Below are positions 28,826 through 37,980 of a DNA stretch of 64,000 nt, one piece after another. The DNA lies in the NCBI RefSeq assembly GCF_000371785.1, contig NZ_AQUI01000002.1, positions 1,105,122-1,169,121 of the forward strand, given 5' to 3'. Position 1 is the first letter of the stretch. Every line of letters begins with the position of its first letter. The position numbers and the translations under genes were made by a program. Source of the DNA: Actinopolyspora halophila DSM 43834 (GTDB taxonomy: Bacteria; Actinomycetota; Actinomycetes; Mycobacteriales; Pseudonocardiaceae). Below the pieces are notes generated by a model. It was not told where the DNA came from. It searched no databases and saw only the letters and a program-made list of their open reading frames with translations.

Positions 28826-29707
28826 ATGAAGCGGCTGCTCGCACCGGTGCTGGTGCTGGCGACGGCCATGGGGATGCTGGCCGGGTGTTCGGACCCGACC
28901 GAGGCGGGTGACGAATCCGGCGGTCCCATCGTGGTCGGCTCAGCGAACTTCAGCGAGAGCCAGCTGTTGATGGAGATCTACGCGGAGGCGCTGCGCGGCG
29001 TCGGTGCCGAGGTGGAGACGCGGGGGCGCATCGGTGCCCGCGAGGTCTACGTCAAGGCGGTCCGGGACGGGGAGATCTCGGTGATCCCCGAGTACACCGG
29101 GAACCTGCTGCGGCACTTCGACGAGCAGGCCACGGCCACCGGTGCGGATCGCGTCGACTCGGAACTGCGGAAGAAGCTGCCGGACGGGCTGCGGGTGCTG
29201 GAGCGGTCCGCGGCGGAGAACTCCGACGTGCTGGCCGTGAGCAGTGAGACCGCGGACAGCGGGCTGCGCTCCATGGCCGATCTGGGACCGCGGTGCGGCG
29301 AGCTGGTTCTGGGTGCGCCCGCCGAGTGGAAACCGCGCTGGAAGCAGCGGATCTCCGAGCTGTACGGCTGTGCCTTCTCCGACATCAGGAACCTCCAGTC
29401 GGGCAGCGTGCGGGTGCAGGCGCTGACCGAGGGGCGGATCCAGGTGGCGAACCTGTTCAGCACCACGGCGGCGATCGACCGCGAGAACCTGGTCAAGCTG
29501 GATGACCCGAAGAACATGTATCCGGCGCAGAACGTGCTGCCGCTGGTGCACCAGGGTGAGTTGAACGACGAGCAGCGCGAGGCGCTGGACAAGGTCTCCG
29601 AGCGGTTGACCACCGAGGACCTGACGCGGCTGAACAAGCGGATGTCGGTGGACAAGGCGAATCCGCGGGACCTGGCCGAGGAGTTCGTGAGCAAGCTCGA
29701 TCTGTGA
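28826..29707 (+). CDS. opuCC: OpuC-type importer, substrate-binding lipoprotein
   Basis: 293 aa. Lipoprotein signal with lipobox MLAGC (Cys about 21), then the type II binding fold: IVVGSANFSESQLLMEIYAEAL, ISVIPEYTGNLL, QSGSVRVQALTEGRIQVANLFSTT. This matches OpuCC/ProX-like glycine betaine or choline binders tethered to the outer face of the membrane. GGAGG lies 6 bases before the ATG. Last gene of the operon; a strong terminator follows. Confidence 0.93.
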   Translation: MKRLLAPVLVLATAMGMLAGCSDPTEAGDESGGPIVVGSANFSESQLLMEIYAEALRGVGAEVETRGRIGAREVYVKAVRDGEISVIPEYTGNLLRHFDEQATATGADRVDSELRKKLPDGLRVLERSAAENSDVLAVSSETADSGLRSMADLGPRCGELVLGAPAEWKPRWKQRISELYGCAFSDIRNLQSGSVRVQALTEGRIQVANLFSTTAAIDRENLVKLDDPKNMYPAQNVLPLVHQGELNDEQREALDKVSERLTTEDLTRLNKRMSVDKANPRDLAEEFVSKLDL

Positions 29708-29733
29708 CGCGCCGCTGCGAGTGAGTGCGTTTC

Positions 29734-29770
29734 CCGGCCCGGCGGTTCCCCTTTCCGCCGGGCCGGTTTT
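29734..29770 (+). terminator. opuC operon terminator
   Basis: Perfect 12-bp stem (CCGGCCCGGCGG with complement), 9-base loop, then TTTT. Confidence 0.9.
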
Positions 29771-29859
29771 CCACGCACAGCGGGTGTGTTGGTCCGTTCG
29801 CCCACGCCGCTCGTGCTCGGGGAGCCTTCTCCGTGGTGCCCCGCTGTTTCCCGGTTTTA

Positions 29860-30744
29860 GGGGTCCTTGCAGAATGATCTTGGTTTGGCAGGGTGGGGTG
29901 GGTGGTGGTCGCGTTCGCTGTGTGAGTGGAGCGTGGGATGGCTCGGGCCAAGCCGTGGGAGGTCAGTGACGAGCTGTGGGCGGTGATCGGGCCGTTGTTG
30001 CCGCGGCATCCGCGGCGGTTTCGGCACCCGGGGCGCAAGCGGTTGGACGACCGCAAGGCTCTGCAGGGGATCTTGTTCGTGCTCTATACCGGCATCCAGT
30101 GGGAGTATCTGCCCCAGGAGTTGGGGTTCGGGTCCGGGTCGACGTGTTGGCGTCGGTTGGCCGAGTGGCAGCAGGCCGGGGTGTGGGACCAGCTGCAGCA
30201 GGAGCTGCTGGCCCGGCTGCAGGCTGCCCAGCAGATGGATTTTTCCCGCGTGGTGGTGGATTCGTCCTACATCCAGGCCAAGCGGGGGCGTGGTAGCCCA
30301 AAAGTGGGGCCGAGCCCGGTTGACCGGGGCCGACCGGGCTCGAAACACCATGTGCTCACCGACGCGGCCGGCACCCCACTGGCGGTTCGGCTCACCCGGG
30401 GCGGCCGGCATGACGTGACCCAACTGCTCGGGCTCGTGGCCGACCTGCCCGCTCTCGCCGGCACTCCCTCCGAGGTGCTCGGCGACACCGCCTACGACTC
30501 GAACGCCTGCCGTGATGCCCTGACCAGCCAGGGCATCACCCCACGACTGGGGCGTCGCAAACGTGGCCACGGGTCCGGACTCGGCACGCTGCGCTGGGTC
30601 GTCGAGGCCGCCATCGCCTGGCTCCACGGAGCCCGCAAACTCCGCATCCGGTGGGAAACCCGCGACGACATGCACCAAGCCCTCCTCCAACTCGCCCACT
30701 GCATGATCCTCGCCCGCAAACACCCCGCATTCTGAAAGCACCCC
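29860..30744 (+). mobile_element. Insertion sequence, IS5 family (IS427-like), 885 bp
   Basis: Terminal inverted repeats of 17 bp, GGGGTCCTTGCAGAATG on the left and GGGGTGCTTTCAGAATG on the right, with two mismatches. They are flanked by a 3-bp direct repeat TTA (29857-29859 and 30745-30747), as expected for the TNA targets of this group. One intact transposase gene fills the element. Removing it and one TTA restores the palindrome CCGGTTTTAGGCAAAACTGG, so the element sits exactly inside a copy of the short palindromic repeat. Confidence 0.93.
29938..30735 (+). CDS. IS5-family transposase
   Basis: 265 aa, single uninterrupted frame. The N-terminal DUF4096-type region is WEVSDELWAVIGPLLPRHPR through LQGILFVLYTGIQWEYLP. 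The DDE residues are the Asp in VVVDSSY, the Asp in LGDTAYDS, and the Glu in RWVVEAAIAWLH. Many relatives need a -1 frameshift between two frames; this one does not. The ends and duplication are intact, so it may still be mobile. Confidence 0.93.
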   Translation: MARAKPWEVSDELWAVIGPLLPRHPRRFRHPGRKRLDDRKALQGILFVLYTGIQWEYLPQELGFGSGSTCWRRLAEWQQAGVWDQLQQELLARLQAAQQMDFSRVVVDSSYIQAKRGRGSPKVGPSPVDRGRPGSKHHVLTDAAGTPLAVRLTRGGRHDVTQLLGLVADLPALAGTPSEVLGDTAYDSNACRDALTSQGITPRLGRRKRGHGSGLGTLRWVVEAAIAWLHGARKLRIRWETRDDMHQALLQLAHCMILARKHPAF

Positions 30745-30904
30745 TTAGGCAAAACTGGAGGTTCTCCACACCCCGCGGGACCGACGCGGAGCACCACGCC
30801 CCGGAAACCCCGGGAACTGCTCCCCGACGTCGGGGCACCCGCTCACGAGACGGCGGGAGGCCCCGCCCGCACCGCCACGTAAACACCACCCCGGGACACT
30901 TCGC

Positions 30905-31339
30905 TCAGGACGAGTGCACGGCGGAGGAGGGCCAGTCGCCCCCGTCGGCGAAGTACTCGCCCCAGTAGAACGGGTTGAGCTCCCGGAGGGTGCGCACGCT
31001 CCACCCGGACTCCGTCTCCGGGGCGGCCACACCCACTCGGACGTCCGGGCCCCACAGCGCGAGGCGTTCCTGGCAGATCCCGCAGGGTGCCAGCACCGAG
31101 AAGCTGTCGTCCTCGTTCCACCTGTTGACGAACACCGAGGCGGTGACCGCGAGCCCCAGCGTGTGCGCCTGGCAGATCGCCCCGACCTCGGCGCACAGCG
31201 TGGCCGCCGCGTTGAGGTTGTCCAGCGCCAGGCTGGTGAGAATCCGGCCGTCGTCCAGGTACATCGCCGCGGCCTCGGTTCGATCGCGCCGGTCCATCTG
31301 CTCCACGGCCGCGTCCACCAGTTGCTGATCCAAATCCAT
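30905..31339 (-). CDS. cdd: Cytidine deaminase (homotetrameric type)
   Basis: 144 aa zinc deaminase: TLCAEVGAICQAH carries the first zinc cysteine and catalytic Glu, and LAPCGICQERL the second and third cysteines. This is the C-A-E / PCxxC pattern of the tetrameric enzymes. Converts cytidine or deoxycytidine to uridine in pyrimidine salvage. Blasticidin S deaminase has the same pattern and cannot be excluded. ATG at 31339. It lies between the IS element and a palindromic repeat. Confidence 0.87.
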   Translation of the reverse strand: MDLDQQLVDAAVEQMDRRDRTEAAAMYLDDGRILTSLALDNLNAAATLCAEVGAICQAHTLGLAVTASVFVNRWNEDDSFSVLAPCGICQERLALWGPDVRVGVAAPETESGWSVRTLRELNPFYWGEYFADGGDWPSSAVHSS

Positions 31340-31352
31340 GCGGTCAGTCTGC

Positions 31353-31372
31353 CCAGTTTTGGGCAGAACTGG
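31353..31372. repeat. Short palindromic repeat, copy 2 (imperfect)
   Basis: CCAGTTTT-GGGC-AGAACTGG, an 8-bp inverted repeat with one mismatch, 14 bases upstream of the cdd start and at the left edge of the first duplicated unit. Confidence 0.75.
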
Positions 31373-31500
31373 AAACACCGGGTGGGAAGTGTCGCCGTTG
31401 GCGTTCTGCTCAGCTGGTTTTCCTCGGTGCTGACTGTGGCTACTGTGGGCTTTCCATAAAGTGGCCGACCACCGGGGCCCCTGTTTGGTATCGAGGGGCG

Positions 31501-31857
31501 ATGAACACATGGGAATTCGTGTTGCTCGGGGCCCTTCTGATCTGTGGTGCGGTGCTGGTGGTGTGCGGTGCGCTCGGCTGGATGGGGTGGATGTCGGTCG
31601 GTTCCTGGGCCCGATGGACGCGGGCGAATCGGGACGGTGGGCGCAATCAGGTCCTGTTCGCATTGGTGCTGACCTGCAACGGTGCCCTCTCGCTGCTTCC
31701 GTCGAGGGATTCCTTCCCGCTGTCGCTGTCCCTGTTCTTGTTCTTGTTCCTGATCGCGGGGGTGCTCGGCTGCTTCGCGCTGTCGATCCTGCATCGTCGT
31801 CGGTACGGTCCCCGGCCCGCGGCGGACTCGCCGTACGCCTCGAAGAGGCTCTGGTGA
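31501..31857 (+). CDS. Small three-helix membrane protein, tandem copy 1
   Basis: 118 aa with hydrophobic segments at about 5-30 (LLICGAVLVVCGALGWMGWM), 48-68 and 72-96. A conserved loop GSWARWTRANRDGGRNQ lies between helices one and two. The tail RRRYGPRPAADSPYASKRLW is hydrophilic. No known family recognised. A second copy follows at 32093-32434 with the same loop and an identical tail, so the pair arose by recent duplication. Confidence 0.7.
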   Translation: MNTWEFVLLGALLICGAVLVVCGALGWMGWMSVGSWARWTRANRDGGRNQVLFALVLTCNGALSLLPSRDSFPLSLSLFLFLFLIAGVLGCFALSILHRRRYGPRPAADSPYASKRLW

Positions 31858-31943
31858 GAGGGTCGGAGCGCAGTCTTCCACCTGCTCGCGCCGGGGATTC
31901 ACCGCGAGGTCCCGCCCGAGTGGTTCCCGTCCGTCGACGGTCG

Positions 31944-31965
31944 CCCAGTTTTAGGCAAAACTGGG
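31944..31965. repeat. Short palindromic repeat, copy 3 (perfect)
   Basis: CCCAGTTTT-AGGC-AAAACTGGG, a perfect 9-bp inverted repeat with 4-base loop, located at the junction of the two duplicated units. Confidence 0.85.
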
Positions 31966-32092
31966 AACACCGAGTGGGCAGGATCGCCGTTGACTTTCTG
32001 GCCAGGGGGATTTCGCGATTTCAGGAATTGTCTACTGTGGATCACTCGCAAGATGGCGGACAACGGAGGTACCGGTCTGATATCGCGGAGCA

Positions 32093-32434
32093 ATGGAATC
32101 AACGAACTTCGTGTTGCTCTGGGTCGTGCTGATCTGCGGGACGGCGTTCACGGTGGGTGGTGCGCTCGGCTGGATGGGGTGGATGTCGGTCGGTTCCTGG
32201 GCCCGGTGGACGCGGGCGAATCAGGCCGGTGGGCGCAATCAGGTCCTGTTCGGACTGGTGCTGACCTGCAACGGTGTTCTCGCGGCGCTCCCGTCGCGGA
32301 ACGATCTCGGTCTGGTGACCGCGGTCCTGTTCGTGGCCCTGTTCGGCTACTTCGCGCTGTCGATCCTGCATCGTCGTCGGTACGGTCCCCGGCCCGCGGC
32401 GGACTCGCCGTACGCCTCGAAGAGGCTCTGGTAG
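32093..32434 (+). CDS. Small three-helix membrane protein, tandem copy 2
   Basis: 113 aa, same architecture as the 31501-31857 product: first helix with GALGWMGWM, the invariant GSWARWTRAN loop, RNQVLF, then a variable stretch and the identical C-terminus from FALSILHRRR on. The third helix region differs most (LGLVTAVLFVALFGY versus a leucine/phenylalanine run). Convergent with the IclR gene. Function unknown. Confidence 0.7.
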   Translation: MESTNFVLLWVVLICGTAFTVGGALGWMGWMSVGSWARWTRANQAGGRNQVLFGLVLTCNGVLAALPSRNDLGLVTAVLFVALFGYFALSILHRRRYGPRPAADSPYASKRLW

Positions 32435-32473
32435 GAGGACTCGTCGGAGGCGCGGTCTCCTACTCGCCTGGTT

Positions 32474-32494
32474 CCCGGTTTTAGGCAAAACTGT
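32474..32494. repeat. Short palindromic repeat, copy 4, overlapping the IclR stop codon
   Basis: CCGGTTTT-AGGC-AAAACTG. On the minus strand it encodes the last residues and the TAA stop of the hut IclR regulator, so the repeat forms part of that gene's end. It marks the right edge of the duplicated units. Confidence 0.8.
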
Positions 32495-33317
32495 GAGTCT
32501 CGCCGGGGCGCCCGCCGATGCGGTTGGTGAGCTCGTCTGCGGTGGCGCGCACCAGCCGCGCCAGCTCCGGCCAGGTGCGTCCGCACGACTCCGAGGGCTG
32601 CCCGCCGTGCTCCGCGCCGGAACCGACCTCCGCGCAGTGGTGCCGCATGGTCACGCTGATCGCGGCTGCGGGGCGCCCGCCGTGATCGAAGGCCGCGCAG
32701 GCCACCGAGGCGAACCCCTCGGTGATCTCGCCGTCCTCCACCGACCACCCCCTGCGCCGCTCGCGGCTCAACAGCCGCCGCAACCCGGGCAGGTCCCGCG
32801 GCCCCCGCTCGGTGCGCAGCACGAAGGCGTCCGCCCTCGGGAACAGCGCACGAACCTGCACCCGCGGCAGGTGCGCCAGCATCGCCCTGCCCGAGGCGGC
32901 CAGCTGAGCGGGCAGTCGCACCCCCACGTCGGTCACCAGGGTCTGCGGCTGCGCGGGCCGCTCCTTGACCAGGTAGAGCAGCTCGTTGCCGTGCAGCACC
33001 CCCAGGTGCGCGTTGTGCCCCACCCGGTCCACCAGCCCCCGCAGCAACGGCCCGGCCAGCCGCTCCAGCGGTTCGTGCCGCAGGTACGCCGAGCCGAGCT
33101 CGAAGGTGGCCACGCCCAGCCCGTAGCGGCGCTCCTCCGGCAGATGCGTCACGAAACCGGCCTCGACCAGCTCCGACAGCAGGTGGTACGTCGTCGAGCG
33201 CGGCAGCTCCAGCTCCCGCGCGATCACCGCGGCCGAGACCGGCCCCGGCCGGGCGGCCAGCACCCGCAACATCGCCAGCCCGCGCCGCAGCGCGGGCACG
33301 TCACTGCTCGACCCCAT
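32481..33317 (-). CDS. IclR-family regulator of the hut cluster
   Basis: 278 aa. An N-terminal winged helix (about 8-70: ALRRGLAMLRVLAARPG, ELELPRSTTYHLLSELVEAGFV) is followed by the IclR effector domain (about 85-255: QLAASGRAMLAHLP, ITEGFASVACAAFD). It is divergent from hutH with only 95 bases between, which makes it the likely controller of histidine catabolism. ATG 33317 is preferred over an in-frame GTG at 33362 that would lie in the operator. Confidence 0.9.
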   Translation of the reverse strand: MGSSSDVPALRRGLAMLRVLAARPGPVSAAVIARELELPRSTTYHLLSELVEAGFVTHLPEERRYGLGVATFELGSAYLRHEPLERLAGPLLRGLVDRVGHNAHLGVLHGNELLYLVKERPAQPQTLVTDVGVRLPAQLAASGRAMLAHLPRVQVRALFPRADAFVLRTERGPRDLPGLRRLLSRERRRGWSVEDGEITEGFASVACAAFDHGGRPAAAISVTMRHHCAEVGSGAEHGGQPSESCGRTWPELARLVRATADELTNRIGGRPGETHSFA

Positions 33318-33341
33318 CGCGACTCCGGAAGCGAGGACACC

Positions 33342-33359
33342 TGTCTGAAATCCCAGACA
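33342..33359. promoter_or_regulatory. Candidate IclR operator between regulator and hutH
   Basis: Inverted repeat TGTCTG-AAATCC-CAGACA in the 95-base divergent intergenic region. Position and symmetry fit an IclR dimer site controlling both directions. Confidence 0.55.
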
Positions 33360-33412
33360 CAATCACGCTATCCCGGCTTTCCGACCCGCCGCGCTCAGGG
33401 TGGGATGGGCGT

Positions 33413-34993
33413 ATGCAGCACAACGCCGAACACGCGGACAACGAGCCCACGGAGATCGGTCCGGAGCCCCTCACGTTCGAGGACGTGCTCGCGGTCGCAC
33501 GTGGCCACGCCCGGGTGCGGCTTTCCGAGCGGGCCGAGCAGGGCATCGGCGACACCAGGAAGCACATCGACACGCTCGCCGCGGCGGAACAACCCACCTA
33601 TGGGGTCTCCACCGGGTTCGGCGCGCTGGCCGTGCGCCACATCCCCCCGGAACGCCGCGCCGCGCTCCAGGCCTCCTTCGTGCGCTCCCACGCGGCGGGC
33701 ACCGGAGATCCGGTCGAGCCCGAGGTGGTGCGCGCGCTGATGCTGCTGCGGCTGCACACCATCGCCACCGGGCACACCGGTGTGCGGCCGGAGACCGCCC
33801 ACGCGCTGGCCGCGCTGCTCAACTCCGGGCTGGTCCCCGTGGTCCACGAGTACGGTTCGCTGGGTTGCTCCGGCGACCTCGCCCCGCTGGCCGCGGTGGC
33901 GCTGGCCCTCACCGGGGAGGGCCAGGTCCTCGACACCGCCGGGCAGCGCAGGCCAGCGTCCGAGGCGCTGCCCGCGGCGGGGCTCCGGCCGGTCACCCTG
34001 GCCGAGAAGGAAGGCCTCGCGCTGACCAACGGCACCGACGGGATGCTCGGCATGCTGGTGCTGGCACTGCGCGACCTGTCCGAACTCGTCGACGTCGCCG
34101 ACATCACCGCGGCGATGAGCGTCGAGGCCCTGATGGGAACCGACCGCGCCTTCGCGGCCGACCTCCAGCGGCTGCGTCCCCATCCGGGCCAGGCGCACTC
34201 GGCGCGCCGCATGTGCGAGCTGCTGGCGAACTCACCGATCGTGGCCAGCCACCGCGGCCCCGACTGCACCCGCGTGCAGGACGCCTACTCGATGCGCTGC
34301 TCACCGCAGGTACACGGATCCGCGCGGGACACGATCGCCCACGCGGGCACCGTCGCCGAACGCGAACTCGCCTCGGCCATCGACAACCCGGTGGTGCTGG
34401 ATGACGGGCGCGTGGAGTCCAACGGCAACTTCCACGGCGCCCCGCTGGCCCACGTGCTCGACTTCCTGGCCGTGCCGCTGGCCGACGTCGCGAGCATCGC
34501 CGAACGCCGCACCGACCGGATGCTCGACGTGGCCCGCTCCCACGGGCTCCCGGCCTTCCTGGCCGATGATCCCGGGGTGGACTCCGGTTACATGATCGCG
34601 CACTACACCCAGGCCGGAGTGCTCACCGAGCTCAAGCGCTCGGCCGCGCCCGCCTCGGTCGACTCGGTGCCGACCAGCGCGATGCAGGAGGACCACGTGT
34701 CCATGGGCTGGTCGGCGGCGCGCAAGCTGCGCTCGGCCGTGACCGGGCTGCGCAGGGTGCTGGCGATCGAGCTGCTCACCGCGGCGCGGGCCCTGGACCT
34801 GCGTGAGCCGCTGCGCCCCGCGCCGGCCACCGGAGCCGTCCGCGACCTGCTGCGCACCCGGGTCGACGGTCCCGGGCCGGACCGGCACGTGGCCCCCGAG
34901 ATCGAAGCCGCCGAACAGCTGGTCGCCTCCGGTGCTGTCCGCCGGGCCGCGACCGGGCACGTCGATCCCGTAGTCGAGGGAGGACACCAGTGA
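33413..34993 (+). CDS. hutH: Histidine ammonia-lyase
   Basis: 526 aa. Converts histidine to urocanate and ammonia, the first step of the pathway. The MIO prosthetic group forms from the tripeptide in [12 protein letters not shown]; here it reads CSG rather than the ASG of Pseudomonas. Also seen: [10 protein letters not shown], the active-site region [14 protein letters not shown], and QEDHVSMGW. First gene of hutH-hutU, and its stop overlaps the hutU start. Confidence 0.96.
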   Translation: MQHNAEHADNEPTEIGPEPLTFEDVLAVARGHARVRLSERAEQGIGDTRKHIDTLAAAEQPTYGVSTGFGALAVRHIPPERRAALQASFVRSHAAGTGDPVEPEVVRALMLLRLHTIATGHTGVRPETAHALAALLNSGLVPVVHEYGSLGCSGDLAPLAAVALALTGEGQVLDTAGQRRPASEALPAAGLRPVTLAEKEGLALTNGTDGMLGMLVLALRDLSELVDVADITAAMSVEALMGTDRAFAADLQRLRPHPGQAHSARRMCELLANSPIVASHRGPDCTRVQDAYSMRCSPQVHGSARDTIAHAGTVAERELASAIDNPVVLDDGRVESNGNFHGAPLAHVLDFLAVPLADVASIAERRTDRMLDVARSHGLPAFLADDPGVDSGYMIAHYTQAGVLTELKRSAAPASVDSVPTSAMQEDHVSMGWSAARKLRSAVTGLRRVLAIELLTAARALDLREPLRPAPATGAVRDLLRTRVDGPGPDRHVAPEIEAAEQLVASGAVRRAATGHVDPVVEGGHQ

Positions 34994-36642
34994 TCACCGG
35001 ACCCCGAACCGTGCGCGCCCAGCGCGGCACCGAGCTCACCGCCCGCAGCTGGAGCACCGAGGCCCCGCTGCGGATGCTGCGCAACAACCTCGACCCCGAG
35101 GTGGCCGAACGCCCCGACGACCTGGTGGTCTACGGCGGAACCGGCAAGGCAGCCAGGGACTGGGCCAGCTACGACGCGATCGTGCGCGAGCTGACCAACC
35201 TCGGCGCGGAGGAGACGCTGCTGGTGCAGTCCGGCAAACCGGTCGGCGTGCTCAGCACCCACGAGTGGGCCCCGCGCGTGCTCATCGCCAACGCCAACCT
35301 GGTCGGCGACTGGTCCAACTGGAGCGAGTTCCGGCGGTTGGACGAGCTCGGGCTGACCATGTACGGCCAGATGACGGCCGGTTCCTGGATCTACATCGGG
35401 ACCCAGGGGATCCTGCAGGGAACCTACGAGACCTTCGGGGCAGTGGCGGCCAAGCGCTTCGGCGGGTCGCTGGCGGGAACCCTCACCGTCACCGCGGGGT
35501 TGGGCGGCATGGGCGGGGCGCAGCCCCTGGCCGTGACCATGAACGAAGGGGTGGCGCTGGTCGTCGAGTGCGATGCCGACCGGGCCCATCGCAGGGTGCG
35601 GCACGGCTACCTGGACGAGATCGCCGAGGACCTCACCGACGCCGTGTCCCGCGCCGAGAAGGCCAAGCGGGACCGCAGGCCCTACTCGGTCGCGGTGATC
35701 GGCAACGCGGCCGAGGTGCTGCCCGAGCTGCTGCGGCGCGAGGTGGAGGTGGACGTGGTCACCGACCAGACCTCGGCCCACGACCCGCTGTCCTACCTGC
35801 CGCTCGGGGTTCCCGTCGAGGAGTGGGCGGACCGGTCCGCGCGCGACCCCGAGGGGTTCACCACCAGGGCGCGGGAGTCGATGGCCGCGCACGTCGAGGC
35901 GATGGTCGGGTTCCAGGACGCGGGGGCCGAGGTCTTCGACTACGGGAACTCGCTGCGCGGGGAGGCGCGGACGGCCGGCTACGAGCGGGCGTTCGACTAC
36001 CCGGGGTTCGTGCCCGCTTACCTCAGGCCGCAGTTCTGCGCGGGCAAGGGGCCGTTCCGCTGGGCCGCGCTGTCCGGCGATCCGGCCGACATCGCCGCCA
36101 CCGACCGGGCGATCCTGGACCTGTTCGGTGAGGACGAGCACCTGGCCCGCTGGATCAGGATGGCCGGGCAGCGGGTCTCCTTCCAGGGACTGCCCGCACG
36201 GATCTGCTGGCTGGGCCAGGGGCAGCGCGCACAGGCCGGACAGCGCTTCAACGAGATGGTCGCCTCCGGGGAGCTGAGGGCCCCGGTGGTGCTCGGCAGG
36301 GACCACCTGGACACCGGATCGGTGGCCTCGCCGTACCGGGAGACCGAGAGCATGGCCGACGGCTCGGATGCGATCGCGGACTGGCCGCTGCTGAACTCGC
36401 TGGTCAACACCGCGTCGGGGGCCACGTGGGTCTCCGTGCACAACGGCGGTGGTGTCGGGATCGGACGCTCGTTGCACGCGGGGCAGGTCACCGTCGCCGA
36501 CGGGACCGAGCTGGCCGCGCGCAAGCTCGGCCGGGTGCTGACCAACGATCCCGGGACCGGGGTGCTGCGCCACGTCGACGCGGGATACGAGCAGGCCGGG
36601 GAGACGGCCCACCGGCACGGCCTGCGGATACCGACCGAGTGA
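34990..36642 (+). CDS. hutU: Urocanate hydratase
   Basis: 550 aa. Hydrates urocanate to imidazolonepropionate using tightly bound NAD+. Seen: [29 protein letters not shown], a Rossmann-like [29 protein letters not shown], and [16 protein letters not shown] near the C-terminus. GTG start overlapping the hutH stop (GTGA), so the two are translationally coupled. Confidence 0.96.
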   Translation: MITGPRTVRAQRGTELTARSWSTEAPLRMLRNNLDPEVAERPDDLVVYGGTGKAARDWASYDAIVRELTNLGAEETLLVQSGKPVGVLSTHEWAPRVLIANANLVGDWSNWSEFRRLDELGLTMYGQMTAGSWIYIGTQGILQGTYETFGAVAAKRFGGSLAGTLTVTAGLGGMGGAQPLAVTMNEGVALVVECDADRAHRRVRHGYLDEIAEDLTDAVSRAEKAKRDRRPYSVAVIGNAAEVLPELLRREVEVDVVTDQTSAHDPLSYLPLGVPVEEWADRSARDPEGFTTRARESMAAHVEAMVGFQDAGAEVFDYGNSLRGEARTAGYERAFDYPGFVPAYLRPQFCAGKGPFRWAALSGDPADIAATDRAILDLFGEDEHLARWIRMAGQRVSFQGLPARICWLGQGQRAQAGQRFNEMVASGELRAPVVLGRDHLDTGSVASPYRETESMADGSDAIADWPLLNSLVNTASGATWVSVHNGGGVGIGRSLHAGQVTVADGTELAARKLGRVLTNDPGTGVLRHVDAGYEQAGETAHRHGLRIPTE

Positions 36643-36780
36643 GGTGAGCGTGCGCGTCGGCGACAGGCGTGGTGCTTTCGGTGCTCCCGGCGCCGCAACG
36701 CCCCACTGCGCGGCCGAGCCGACCGCAGGCGGTCCGGGGCGAACCGAGTCGTCGGAACAGTCCGCGAACGGAGGTAGCAG

Positions 36781-37980
36781 GTGACCACACCGAACGAGCT
36801 GCTCGCCGAGATCGACGGGATCGGAAGGGACCGAACCCGTGGCGGCTACTCGCGACACGTCTTCGACCACGCCGAGCTCGAGCTCAGGGAGTGGTTCACC
36901 GCGCAGGCAGCCGCGCGTGGGCTGACGGTGCTTCCCGACGGGAACGGCAACCTCTGGGCCTGGTGGTCCGAGCCGGGGGACGACGCCGTGGTCACCGGCA
37001 GCCACCTGGACTCCGTCCCCGGAGGAGGGCGGTTCGACGGCCCGCTGGGGGTGGTCAGCGCCCTGGCCGCAGTGGACCGGCTGCGGTCCGAGGGGTTCCG
37101 CCCGAGCAGACCGCTCGCCGTGGTCGTCTTCGCCGAGGAGGAGGGCGGGCGGTTCGGCGTTCCCTGCCTCGGCTCGCGACTGGCCAGCGGTGCCACCGCT
37201 CCGGAGACGGCACTGGGGCTGCGTGACGAGGTGGGCACCACTTTCGCCGAGGCGATGCGCGCGGCCGGGATGGATCCGCGACTGGCCGGGTCGGACCGGA
37301 CCAACCTGGACCGGGTGGGTCGTTTCGTGGAGCTGCACGTCGAACAGGGCCGTGGCCTGATCGACCGGGGCAGTGCCGTCGGGGTGGCTTCGGCGATCCT
37401 GGCCCACGGGCGGTGGCGGTTCCGCTTCACCGGGCAGGGAAACCACGCGGGGGCCACCCCCATGGGCGACCGCGCGGACCCGATGCTGCCCGCGGCCCGG
37501 CTGGTCCCGGAGGCGCGTTCGGCGGCACTGCGGTTCGACGACGCCAGAGCCACGGTGGGGCGGCTGCGACCGAACCCCGGTGGGACGAACGTGATCGCCG
37601 AGTCGGTCGACGTGTGGCTGGACGCCCGGGCGCACCGGGATGCCGAGACCAGGGCGCTGGTCGACGAACTCTCCGGGCGGGCCGAGGAACTGGCAGCGCA
37701 GGAGGGCTGTTCGGTCCGGCTGTCCGAGGAGTCCTATGCGGACGGCGTGTGCTTCGACTCCGGGGTGCGCGACGAGCTCACCGCGCTGCTGGAAGTGCCC
37801 GCACTGCCCACGGGGGCCGGACACGACGCGGGGGTGCTGTCCGCGCGAACACCGGCGGGCATGTTGTTCGTGCGCAACCCCACCGGAATCAGCCACGCTC
37901 CGCAGGAGCACGCCGAACAGGACGACTGCACCGCCGGTGCCGAGGCGTTGACCGAGGTGCTGCGGCGGTGGAGCCGATGA
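36781..37980 (+). CDS. M20-family amidohydrolase (allantoate amidohydrolase-like) in the hut cluster
   Basis: 399 aa binuclear metallohydrolase: GSHLDSVPGGGRFDGPLGV (metal His and bridging Asp), FAEEEGGRF (catalytic/metal Glu pair), LHVEQG and ISHAPQE. The lid domain has GNHAGATPM. Sequence type is allantoate amidohydrolase/N-carbamoyl amino acid hydrolase. Its place between hutU and hutF, with a 4-base overlap to hutF and no hutG in sight, suggests it cleaves N-formylglutamate, the HutF product. That role is inference. GTG start at 36781 after GGAGGTAGC. Confidence 0.88.
   Translation: MTTPNELLAEIDGIGRDRTRGGYSRHVFDHAELELREWFTAQAAARGLTVLPDGNGNLWAWWSEPGDDAVVTGSHLDSVPGGGRFDGPLGVVSALAAVDRLRSEGFRPSRPLAVVVFAEEEGGRFGVPCLGSRLASGATAPETALGLRDEVGTTFAEAMRAAGMDPRLAGSDRTNLDRVGRFVELHVEQGRGLIDRGSAVGVASAILAHGRWRFRFTGQGNHAGATPMGDRADPMLPAARLVPEARSAALRFDDARATVGRLRPNPGGTNVIAESVDVWLDARAHRDAETRALVDELSGRAEELAAQEGCSVRLSEESYADGVCFDSGVRDELTALLEVPALPTGAGHDAGVLSARTPAGMLFVRNPTGISHAPQEHAEQDDCTAGAEALTEVLRRWSR

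Noticed and set aside
31944-31965. Palindromic repeats as ordinary intrinsic terminators
   Set aside because: Stems are AT-rich with no U-run after them, some copies sit upstream of genes, and one lies within a coding end.
34603-37911. Long open frame on the minus strand (1102 codons) opposite hutH, hutU and the M20 gene
   Set aside because: It lies antisense to three clearly recognised enzymes and has no recognisable domain. Long antisense frames are expected in GC-rich coding DNA.
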